A stretch of DNA of 64,000 nucleotides, taken from assembly GCA_004335835.1 (NCBI GenBank), contig RWJK01001821.1, positions 298,387 through 362,386 on the forward strand, given 5' to 3'. Source of the DNA: Scenedesmus sp. ARA3. Its lineage: Eukaryota > Chlorophyta > Chlorophyceae > Sphaeropleales > Scenedesmaceae. The notes under the pieces were generated by a model. That model made no database searches, was not told the origin of the DNA, and was given only the letters and a program-made list of their open reading frames with translations. The position numbers and the translations under genes are program-made. Positions 54,917-64,000 of the stretch are shown piece by piece. Within the stretch, counting starts at the first letter, position 1; each line of letters begins with the position of its first letter.

Positions 54917-56926
54917 ATGCTGAAACGTCTAGATAGATATAAATGGCAAGCTGGAGATGGCGATGAAGAATCAAGCAGCTCAGGAAGCTCCTCTGGTGCG
55001 ACATGCAGCTGCACTTGTGATGCTGTCTCAGAGGGTTTTCGTCCAACCAGCCGTGTGCGTAGCACTCTCTGAAGCACTATGCAGCAATATCAGCATCATA
55101 TGATCCCAAGCGGACGTGAAAAGTAAATCCTTGACCTGGCGTTGCTTCACACTGGCTGCTGCTGCTGCTTCTGCTGTGGCCGTATGTCTCACTGCTGCCG
55201 TCATTGCATACAGATGAGGGTTCTGTTTCCAGTGAGAATGAGGCCGACAGCGAACCACAGAGCAGTGGGGACTCAGATGCATCCGGCGATGCAGCAGCCG
55301 CAGCTGAGGCAGCAGTGGCACGCACCAAGCTGCCAGCCTCCCAGCAGCAGCAGCAGCAGCAGCAGAAGCCATCAGCCAAGGCGGCTGCCAAGGTCAAGCC
55401 AGCCGCAGCACCAACAGCAGCAGCAAAAGCAGAGAGTCACAAGCGCCAGCAAGACAGCGGAGCTGCACAGCAGAAGAAGAAGCCGAAACTTGCAGCGCAG
55501 GCAAGCAGTGACAAGGAGGATGCAGCAATGCTTGACGACAGCGATGAGCAGCCCAGCAGCAGCAGCGACGAGCAGATGAGCAGCGAAGAAGACGAAGAGA
55601 AACAGCAGCAGCAGCAGCAGCAGCAGCAGGGTAAGGCTAAGAGGGCGCGTGATCAGGCTGCCAGGCTGGCAGCAGCAGCAGCAGCAGCCGCAGGCGGCAG
55701 CAGTGATGAGGATGACAGCGGTTCAGGGTTGGGAGATGAGGAGGATGAGACCGGCAGTGATGCTGAGCAGCGGCAGCAGCTGCTGCGGCAGCAGTGGGGC
55801 GCTGGCAGCAGCAGCGAGGGTGATGAGATGGATGAAGGTGATGCAGGCGGCAGCAGCAGCGAAGAGGAGCCTGAGCTGCAAGTAGAAGAGGTGGAGAAGT
55901 GAGTTGTGGGCTGCTGTTACTGTTACAAATAGTGACACCATCTAGACCGACAAGAGCACCAGGCAGACATGTTATTCAACTGTGCTTACTCAGCCAGGGC
56001 AACTCAGCTACATGGCTGCGCAGTGGGCATTTGCACATGCGGCACATGCACCGAATCGGCAACAACAGAGCACGCATACACACTAGCTACATATCTTGCA
56101 GCGTTGCAGCGCTAACACGTCCTGCTGTTGTTTCATGTGCAGGAACTGGGCTGAGGCCCCACTGGCTGAGGCTGTGCGGGTGCGTGGCTGGACACAGCAT
56201 TACAATTTGGCATGACTGTTGCGCATAACCAGCGGCAGCACCTGCTGTCAGGCTTAGATTGCAGTACAGCTGGGAGTGGAGGTGTCACAGCACAAGTGCC
56301 TGCATCACGCACACTCCTCCACAGCACAAATGTTTGCAATCAGCACAAATACACCACATGGCAGGTGCGTGTGTCGTTCGCAGCTTGCAGCAGCTCTCCA
56401 GCTTCACACACTCTTGATGCTGTCCTTGATTGGGTGATTATGTCCACCCATCTGATAAGTGATAACTGGACCCATAGGTTGCCAATCAACAAGTTACATA
56501 TTAAATTAAAGATGCTGTGCCTGGCGTGCAGGGTGTGGCGCTGCGCTGTGCGCCATGCGGTGCGCTGCTGCTGAATGCACAGGCCTACAGGACGCACATG
56601 CAGAGCAAGGTGGGCACAGCAGCAACAGTAACGCATGATGGCGTGCGCGCAGCATGGGGGCAGCTCCGCAGGCTGCAGCTGTTGTTTGTTGTACATGCAC
56701 AGCAAGGGTGAGGCAGTGGGGGTAGCATGCAGGGCAGCACGCAAAGCACATGTGTAGTGCAGTGCAGTGCAGTGCAGGGCTCATGTGCAGTGCATGGAAA
56801 CCGAGCGCAGCTGTGTGGCCAGCACCGCAGACAGCTTCTTGGTTGTGACCATGGCTCGGCCTGTTGCTTGTACTGGCACTGCAGGTGCAGGCGTGGTCGT
56901 TCAAAAAGTGTTGGAGTGTGCCGCAA

Positions 56927-57018
<92 letters not shown>

Positions 57019-57375
57019 AGAAGCACAAGTCACACATGAAGGGCTGGGATGATGACGAGCCCGTCATTGTGTTTGCAGCAGATGCGCCAGCACCACCCAA
57101 GCAGGTAAGTGCCCCAGCAGCGGCTGGCTGATGAAGCGTCTAGTTGTTTCCATGGTAACTGATATGTGCTGTATCAACAGCTTCACAGCGGCTGGCATGG
57201 CATGACGTGTCATAACAAACTGTAGTCGCCCCTACCAAGCAGGCTAGGCTGGTGTGCAGCGGTGAGCCGCCAGTCCAGGTCATGACCCGGTTGCATTGCA
57301 GCTACCGCTGGTGTGCCGAACACCTCAGTTGTTTCCTGTGACCGTCATGACGCGAGCACTGCTGCTGCTGCTGTC

Positions 57376-57423
<48 letters not shown>

Positions 57424-57893
57424 GTGATGAGGGCGAGACGCATGCTGAGCGCCTGGCGCGCCTCAAGCAGCAGCTGGCAGCAGACGCAGCAAAGCAGCAG
57501 AGCGGCTCAGCCAAGCACCGCAAGAAGGCCATCAAGCAGCAACAGCGGAAGCAGGAAGCGGCGGCAGCAGCAGCAGCGGCGGCAGCGGGGGCTGGCGAGG
57601 AGTCGAACAGCAGCGGCGAAGATAGTGATGATGAAGGTGATGACCAGCAGAAGCAGCAGCAGCAGCAGCAGCAGAAGTCCAAGAGGCGTCCCAGCAAGCT
57701 TGGGAAGCGACAGAGGGCAGAGGCAAAGGCGAAGGCTGCAGCTGCAGGGGAAGGCAATGATGCTGAAGCTGCAGCACAGCAGAAGCAGAAGGCTAGCAAG
57801 CAGCAGGGAGGCTCGGCGCAGCGGCGCAAGGAGCGGCGGGAAGCAGCGCGGGCAGCAGCAGCAGCAGCAGCAGCAGGCGCTGGCAGTGCGTAG
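54917..57893 (+). CDS. U1-type C2H2 zinc-finger protein with acidic and Lys/Gln-rich regions
   Basis: Exons 54917-54995, 55214-55898, 56143-56179, 56532-56609, 57021-57104, 57423-57893 join in frame to 477 residues. The N-terminal half is acidic and Ser-rich (SSDEDDSGSGLGDEEDETGS). The single zinc finger is built across an intron: LRCAPCGALLLNAQAYRTHM then QSKKHKSHMKGW, with the CxxC...HxxxxxH spacing of U1-type (RNA-binding) fingers. The C-terminal third is Lys/Arg/Gln/Ala-rich (KSKRRPSKLGKRQRAEAKAK), typical of nucleolar or RNA-processing proteins; that location is inference. I cannot assign an orthologue. The intron before the second half of the finger ends in an uninterrupted CTG x30 run. 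Confidence 0.75.
56928..57017 (+). repeat. Uninterrupted CTG x30 at a 3' splice site
   Basis: Ninety bases of pure CTG on the sense strand, followed at once by the CAG acceptor of exon 57021-57104. There is no ordinary pyrimidine tract. The exon downstream completes the zinc finger, so correct splicing matters. Confidence 0.97.
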
Positions 57894-58233
57894 TAGCTGT
57901 GCTGTATTCAGGGTGGGAGGGGCCACCAGAGGAGCGGGTATCACTGTGTACTTGGTGCAACATGAGCAAGGCCAACACCAACCCGCACAGCTTATCACGT
58001 ACTTTTGCAGAGGCTTGAGGATGGCAGGCCATGCATGCACTTTGCAACTGCACACATGTGTACAAGAGTGGTGATACAGGGATGAAGGTGATGACCACAT
58101 TGGCTGTGGTTGACGGGGGTTAATTTCGTCCACCGTTTGATATGTGAGTGAGCATCATGTTGCATTCAGCTATTATAATGTCTTTACTGCAACTCTTCAC
58201 ACCTGTGTCAGTTATTGAAAGTTTGAACTTGGT

Positions 58234-58238
58234 TGTAA
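58234..58238 (+). terminator. Candidate TGTAA polyadenylation motif of the zinc-finger gene
   Basis: First TGTAA after the stop at 57893, about 340 bases downstream and before the next gene. Confidence 0.45.
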
Positions 58239-58376
58239 CACCGGGTCCTCTTCTGCTGTTTCTTGCCATCTGTGACCAGATGAGCTGATGCACACACAAA
58301 GATTTACAGCTATCAAAACCGAATATTGTTCGCAGGACGAGTTGCAAGCGATCCTGACGACTTACTCTGCTCGCTG

Positions 58377-61300
58377 ATGTCGCACTTGCTTATCAAGAAC
58401 GACGTGAGGTCAGCATCGTGCATCTACGCGTCACAAATTGCAAGCATCCACAACGGTGCAGATGTTGTCGCAGCATCTGGGCCTCTGCAGCTCATTGTAG
58501 CGAGTCTGCTGTCAAGCTACCAAGACAGCAAGCTGGCAATCCAGCAGGTGTGCAACCTTCTCGTAACGGGCAAGGCCTTTCTACCGGCGTTACAGGCCTT
58601 TCAGGGTCTTCTGGCTGTCAAGTTTGGCCCGCCAGTCACGTCAGAAGCAGCAGCAGCATTTGCAGGTGACAGTAGCGCAGGGATGCCACTTCGGAGTGGA
58701 GGCATGCAGCACTGCCTGCTGGTGTGTTGTGCATGCTGTGGCAGCATAGCCGACACCCATAATCACCAAACATTGAACCAACCACACCCATAGTCACCAA
58801 AGATAGAACCAACTGTCAGCTTAACTTGCAAGTGCCTCAATGCTGCACACGTGCTGTTACCGGATGGCTCCAAAATATTACCGGAATTAAACATCACCGG
58901 AAGCCGGCAGGACTTTTTTTATTCTTTTATATCACCGGAAGCCTGCGTGGCTTTTTGGGGGGCTTTTTAAGTATCACCGGCACTGACGCATGTCTAACAA
59001 AATGATATTGCCGAAGGTGCCAACTGCAGGATGCACCAGTGCGACAGGCATTGCAACATGCAGTGCATGCTTAGCATCATCCTGCTTAGCATCATCCTGC
59101 TTAGCATCATCCTTCTCCTGTTGTTGCTGCTGCTCCTGCTGCGGCGCTGCCTCTGCTGCTGCAGCAGGGACCACTGGTGCTGCTGCTGCTGCTGTCTGAC
59201 ACTTCCCACTGCCAGGAGGCGTGCCTAGTTTCTTTCCAGGAGCTGCAGCCGCGCTGGCTCTAGCCTCGAGAGCTCTCGATCTGCAGCTAGCCTTTCGGAC
59301 TGTTCTGATCATGCTCGGCTTCACGCACGGCAAGCAAACCGGCGATTGCCGCATCTAGTTGCGCTTAGATGCTTTAAGATCTGTATGATAGCGTATACAG
59401 CGTTATCGACAGCGATCCGAGCGGAAAATGAGGCTAAGAAACATTTTCCGAGGTTTAAATTCAATATCACCGGAACCCGCAGACATATATTATTTGGATT
59501 TTTAAGCCAATCACCGGAAGGCCTCAATTCTTTTTCTTTTCCGGTAATATTTTGGAGCCATCCGGTATGCCCAGTTTTGTTGATGCTGTGCATAAGTAGC
59601 ATTAAAATGCCTAATTTGGCACAGTTACGCCTGTGCTTGCTATGCACACTGTAGTCTCAGATGGCATCAGCACGAGGCGCATGCACTGCTTATACTTTCA
59701 ACAATTCGCTTCTCTGCTTTCCTGTAGGGTGGCTAGCCAAGTGTGGCTGCCTTGTGGACTCTCTCGAGCTGCAGCTCTCGCCTTCAGTGTTCGGTTGCAC
59801 CACATGTCCCAGCACCTCTCAGCAATCAGCAACAGAGCTGACCTATGCAGCAGCGCTGCAGAAAGCAGCAGCAGCAGGCCCAGATGGCCTGCGCATACGC
59901 TCCTGCAAGCTGGCAGGCGCTGGCTTGGAAAGCGCTGCCATCCTGCAAGCATTGCCTGGCAGCACCCTGACCAGCCTGGAGCTACACCTGCGGGTCCCTA
60001 GAGATGAAGCTGCCTCAGGCGCTCATGCGTTGATGGGCAGGCTGAGCAAAGTGTTGCCGTCACTGCAGCAGCTGCATGAGCTTCGGCTGCGTGGCTGTAG
60101 CTTCGATGGCGCAGTCAGCTATGCACCAGTGCTCTGCGGATTTGGTGCACTGACCAACCTGACGAGCCTAAGTTTGCCAGAGGTAGGCGACACACAAGGA
60201 ATGTATTTGAGCTGCAGCTAGCGCAGCGCAGTTGCCATGGAGCTCAAGAGGAGCTGTTGCATTGCTTGCAGATGGGTACTGGTCAAGAAGATGCTTAGCA
60301 CGGCATCCAGCTGCGTCATGCATCTCTTTGACCTTGGCACAGCATGCAAGTATCGAGGGCAGCCTGCAAAAGCTTCTGGCTAAAGCACAGCAGCTGTCGA
60401 AGAATGGATTCATGTTGCAGTGCAGAGGCTCTTTGAGGCTTGACGCCACGCTTCCGCTGCTTCTGCTGCACTGCAGCTGGCAAATGGGGCCCCACTGCAG
60501 CACCTGCCAGATTCACTGCTGGAGCTGCAGCTCGAAATGCTGCAGAGTGCAGAGAAAGGGGCGCTGCAGCTGGGGCACCTGACAGGTGAGGCATGCTGCC
60601 ATGCAGCAGCAGCGGCTGCTGCTGCTGTCGTGATGGGTAGTCCAGCTGCCAATTTGATGTGAGCCCATGGTGATGCCAGCTCTTCAACTGGCGGTGTATG
60701 TCCAACACATTGGTATACACGTGTCTACAGAACATATGCAAACTCTCTGTGAAGAACACCAGCACACTGCACAGAACTCGTCAGGCACGGTCAGCTGCTC
60801 TGCATAGCTCTGGCTCTGCCTCCCCAAGTGTTCCATGCAGCGCCAGTGTCATGTGACAAACGCCCACGTCACCGTTAACCACATCAGCAATGCCTTACCT
60901 GTATGGCTGCAACTGCTGCTGTTGCCCTGTGTCCCGCTGCAGCCCTGACCAGCTTGCTGGTTGGCTGGGAACTCACGCTGAGGCAGCACCACGTGTTGCC
61001 ACCCAACCTCCTGGCACTCTCAGCCGGCAACATCACACCCGCGACCTGCCTGCTGCCACTGAAGCAGCTCAGGCAGCTGACACTGCACAACATTGAGCAA
61101 GAGGTTGCACCAGCAGCAGAGCTGCTGCAGCTCACCAGCCTAACCGCCCTCACAGCGGTACACTTAACATATCGGGCAGGAGCGGAGGCAATCGATGCAG
61201 CAGCAGACGGCTGGAGGGCGCTGAAGGTGCGATTCCTGCACCTGGTATGTGGCGGGCACAGCAGCCTTGCACGCGACACGCTGCTGCGGCTTACGGACCT

Positions 61301-61808
61301 GCCACACGTACAGTCACTCTGCCTGCAGGGCTGGTTGCTTGATGCTATGAACCCTGGGCTGTTGGCACTTGTGATCGGAGGAATGCACCACCTGGTGCAC
61401 TTCAGCCTGTGTGAGGTGCACTGGGCTCCGGCTGACGATGCTGCAGGCAATGCCGCCGCGCTTGCAGAACTGCTGCGTGGCTTTGCAGTCAGGTGGGCCT
61501 GGTTCCGGCAGCTCACACACCTCAGCCTCGAGAAGCAGCACGTGAACTCGGCAGCAGCAGCAGCGCTGTCACGGATGCGCGGCCTGCAGCAGCTGACGCT
61601 GGCAGAGTGCCGGTTGGAGGATAGCTCTGTGGCAGAGATCGCTTCAGGGCTGCAGCCCAAGCTGCAGGAATTGGATCTGGCACGCAACCCACAGTTTGAC
61701 AGACGCCTGCCTGCCTGCGCTGGCAGACGCGCTGCCAGGCTTGCAGCAGAGGTGGTTCAGGGGCTGTGCAGGCGTGACATGCGAGGGGTTGGAGCAGCAC
61801 ATGCGTAG
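58377..61808 (+). CDS. Leucine-rich-repeat protein (algal F-box/LRR-like family)
   Basis: Exons 58377-58665, 59728-60182, 60477-60585, 60943-61808 join in frame to about 572 residues. The N-terminal exon is helical (SGPLQLIVASLLSSYQDSKL); a recognisable F-box is not evident. LRRs follow: LVDSLELQLSP, LTSLELHLRVP, LHELRLRGCSF, LTNLTSLSLPEV, LLELQLEMLQS, LRQLTLHNIEQ, LTHLSLEKQHV, LQQLTLAECRL, LQELDLARNPQF. Partner unknown; such proteins usually mediate protein binding. The reading frame may extend upstream through an acceptor at 58335, so the start is uncertain. The first intron (58666-59727) contains a 706-bp DNA transposon. Confidence 0.75.
58858..59567. mobile_element. Non-autonomous DNA transposon, TA target duplication, 27-bp perfect TIRs
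   Basis: TIRs 58860-58886 and 59539-59565 are exact inverted copies beginning CCGGATGGCTCC and each is flanked by TA, as for Tc1/mariner-type insertions. Five ATCACCGG motifs lie near both ends in the same direction. The ends are A/T-rich; the middle (about 59000-59340) is GC-rich like local genes and has a 126-codon minus-strand frame, suggesting a captured gene fragment. No transposase is present. It sits in the first intron of the LRR gene. Confidence 0.88.
59070..59115. repeat. 15-bp direct repeat x about 3 inside the transposon
   Basis: CTTAGCATCATCCTG repeated in tandem; on the minus strand in frame it would read DDAKQ repeats. Confidence 0.92.
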
Positions 61809-61938
61809 GGTTGGCAGTGGGAACGGCAGCGGCAGTGCATAGCCATCAGGTGCAGCGTAGCAGCGGCATGCTGCTAGCTGCAGCATGTGCTGCAGTGCTT
61901 GCTTGGCTGTGCCGCTGCGTGCCTGGCCGCCAGCTAAA

Positions 61939-61996
61939 CTGCTGTCTGCACAAAATGCGACAGCACAAACCGCAGCGGCAATTGTGCAGACAGCAG
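61939..61996. repeat. Hairpin with 15-bp perfect arms in the LRR 3' region
   Basis: CTGCTGTCTGCACAA (61939-61953) is reverse-complemented at 61982-61996 with a 28-base loop, about 130 bases after the LRR stop. No TGTAA follows before LTV1, so it might mark the 3' end; function unknown. Confidence 0.7.
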
Positions 61997-62052
61997 CCTG
62001 CTGTTAATTGAGTTCAGCTTTGTTCTGTTGATGCAAGGCTCAACAATACAGC

Positions 62053-62433
62053 ATGTGGTACCATAGCTTCACAGCTGCTGATGGTCACGAGCCAGGGGTT
62101 GCATGGTGGGATTCCTGTGTGTATACTGTTGCTATTGTAGACCAGCCTGGGACCATCACGGCAGCTCCCTCAGGGTGCTTCAGGCTGAAGGTGATCGAGC
62201 TTGTGGCTCATGTGCCTCGTATCATCTGGTGGGGTGGAAGCTTGACGGGAAACGGAAGGCATACAGCACTTGAGTCACTTCAAGCCACTTCAGCGATTGT
62301 GCAAGAGACCAGGGGCGTCATGGATGACAGTAACAGCATGACAGTCATGATTAACTGCCAATATGACAACTCCCACAACTGTCATGCGTTTGTGCAGCCT
62401 TACACGCTGATAATGTCACGTGTTACCTGCTAG
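62053..62433 (+). CDS. Small open reading frame, 126 codons, unrecognised
   Basis: An ATG-to-stop frame without triplet runs, lying between the LRR stop and LTV1. It has seven Cys/His-rich spots but no motif I recognise, and no membrane segment. It could be chance in a 3' UTR or a small intronless gene. Confidence 0.25.
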   Translation: MWYHSFTAADGHEPGVAWWDSCVYTVAIVDQPGTITAAPSGCFRLKVIELVAHVPRIIWWGGSLTGNGRHTALESLQATSAIVQETRGVMDDSNSMTVMINCQYDNSHNCHAFVQPYTLIMSRVTC

Positions 62434-62636
62434 TCTGCTTGGTATCTACACCAACACGCATACACAACTGGCATAGTGCTTGTCACTGCCTAGCAGCTTG
62501 AACATCCAAATCCCCCGTCACTACCTTCAATCCGGCCTGTCTGCGAGCTGATAACGCTTTTGAAAAGCAATTAAACTATTCCCACGAAATCCCTTGCACC
62601 TCTCGTGCGTCTGTTCGACAGTGCCGCCTGAGCACC

Positions 62637-64000
62637 ATGGGCAAGAAAAAGGCTTTCATAGACAAAAAGCGGTCCACTACCTACACGCTGGTGTTCCGGT
62701 CAGCTGAGGACCATGAAGACCCAGAAAACGCTGAGGCGGAGCGCGTCTTGGTGCCAGCAGGAGAGCTCGGCGGTGGTGGCAGGGAAGACCAGCCCCCTAG
62801 CGACCCCAGGGCGCTGTATGCACACTTCTTCGGCGATGATGATGACGAGGATGATGTGAGAACGCTGTTTGTTTTGTAGCATGGGCCTTCGGTGTTTGCC
62901 AGGAAGCATTCATGCTGGTGCTGCTGCTGCTGCCGCTGCTACTGCTGCTGCGGCTGTAGCTCAGCTGCAAGAACAAGTGCATGGCTGTTTCCATGCCATT
63001 ACATCAGCAGCACCACATAGGTGACATGCCCTGCTTGACCTGCTTTGACGCATACTGTATCTGCGCAGCTGGCATGTAGCATTGTCTGTGCTGCTTGTGC
63101 AGAAGCCAGCCTTGCTGGCTGCACATGCATGGACTGCTGCGCATGCAGCTGCACCTTCACGCTGAACTGTAGGCCACTAAGCACATGGCCTGCATGCGAT
63201 TATGCTGCATTTATCACCACCAACCGCACGCGAGGATGCTTTCCACATGTCATGACAAGCAGCTCACACAGAGCCACCTAACCACTCTTCCTGCATGCCA
63301 CGCCACCTACCAACCAACATACCCTAACACGCCATGTAACGTTCTAACACACTGCAGGAGGAGATAACAGAGGCCCGCCGCAAGGAGCTGCTGCAGTTTG
63401 GCTTCCCAGATGACGGTTATGACTACCTGAAGCACTGCAGGATCATCGGCAAAGGCGCAGCAGCAATGCACGCCAATCAAGCCACCGCTGCAGCAACATC
63501 CTCGTCAGCCGCAGCAGCTGGCAGCAGCAGCAGCGCAGCAGCAGCAGCCATCGCATCAGAGGCGACCGCCTCACAATCTGTGTTCCTGAAGGCGCCGCGC
63601 GTGCGTGCGCCTGAGGCAGATGTCAAGCTAGTGGACGCCCGGCGCGTGGCAGCAGCGACAGCTGAAGCAGCAGATGACGCCGCTGCAGAAGATGCGCTGG
63701 CCGGCGCTGATGCGCCGGTGCTGCAGGTGCCGTCCGAGGTTGCTGCGCCTGCTGCTGCTCGGCGCATTGGAGGCAGGGAGCTAGCTGCTGAGCTGGCAGA
63801 GCTTGAGCAGCTGATGGAAGCTGCTGAGGCAGTCAGTGAAGATGGGGAGGCGGATGAGCAAGGGGTGGGGGATCTGCTGGATGACTTTGTGCTGGCAGCA
63901 GCAGCAGGGCAAGGCGGAGCAGCAGCAGCAGCAGCAGCAGTGCGGCCTGCTGCTGCTGCGGCAGGTGCAGCCGGTGCGGCAGCTGGTGGCAGGGGCGCGA
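62637..64000 (+). CDS. LTV1: LTV1, 40S ribosomal subunit biogenesis factor (3' end beyond window)
   Basis: LTV1 assists late assembly and nuclear export of the small ribosomal subunit. Exon 1 is 62637-62855 (ATG in AGCACCATGG); exon 2 starts at 63358 and runs to the window edge. The N-terminus GKKKAFIDKKRSTTYTLVFR matches the conserved LTV1 start, followed by the acidic FFGDDDDEDD. Exon 2 begins EEITEARRKELLQFGFPDDG, includes DYLKHCRIIG and SVFLKAPRVR, and near the edge DLLDDFVLAAAAG, the conserved acidic-then-DDF block. Poly-Ala inserts enlarge the linkers compared with animal LTV1. The C-terminal half is missing. Confidence 0.92.

Overview
The window is nuclear DNA of a eukaryotic green alga, most likely a chlorophycean (Sphaeropleales or Chlamydomonadales type). 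The evidence is GT-AG introns in every gene, very abundant CAG/CTG triplet runs that give poly-Gln, poly-Ala and poly-Ser tracts, TGTAA as the likely polyadenylation motif, and plant or algal gene families (PRMT10, SAL1-type phosphatase, a SAND domain of the kind found in volvocine RegA-like proteins). There are no bacterial operons, rRNA, tRNA or CRISPR arrays that I can see. One assembly gap of 493 N lies at 39492-39984.

Layout from left to right: PRMT10 (+, 173-4084, 5' end missing); a class IIA HAD phosphatase (-, 5412-7929); a large unrecognised single-TM, low-complexity protein (-, 9893-15971); a 348-bp divergent promoter; a 2,862-residue SFI1-like W-repeat protein in 16 exons (+, 16320-28379); an A-like cyclin (+, 29588-31699); about 12 kb without a recognisable gene, made of two converging 3' tracts that meet near the gap; a SAND-ARID nuclear protein (-, 43568-48644); a fold-back element (49325-49665); a SAL1-type 3'(2'),5'-bisphosphate nucleotidase (-, 49694-54561); a 355-bp divergent promoter; a U1-type zinc-finger protein (+, 54917-57893); a leucine-rich-repeat protein with a TA-flanked DNA transposon in its first intron (+, 58377-61808); and the ribosome-biogenesis factor LTV1 (+, 62637 to the right edge). 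I assembled the exon chains by splice sites and phase. All are in frame except one junction in SAL1.

The genes do not form a pathway; most are housekeeping (arginine methylation, PAP/phospholipid-type phosphatases, cell cycle, centrin/centrosome scaffold, chromatin, ribosome assembly). The notable content is in the introns and 3' regions. First, partial copies of exon edges, keeping their splice donors or acceptors, recur inside neighbouring introns of PRMT10, the HAD gene and SAL1; SAL1 carries a tandem array of five decoy donors. Second, CTG runs lie on the sense strand directly upstream of many 3' splice sites, while exons carry CAG-type runs. Third, the cyclin stop is followed by 7.6 kb with no TGTAA on the sense strand, and the convergent SAND-ARID gene by 3.0 kb, which suggests unusually long 3' UTRs or noncoding transcripts. 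Fourth, two likely transposon-derived structures are visible.
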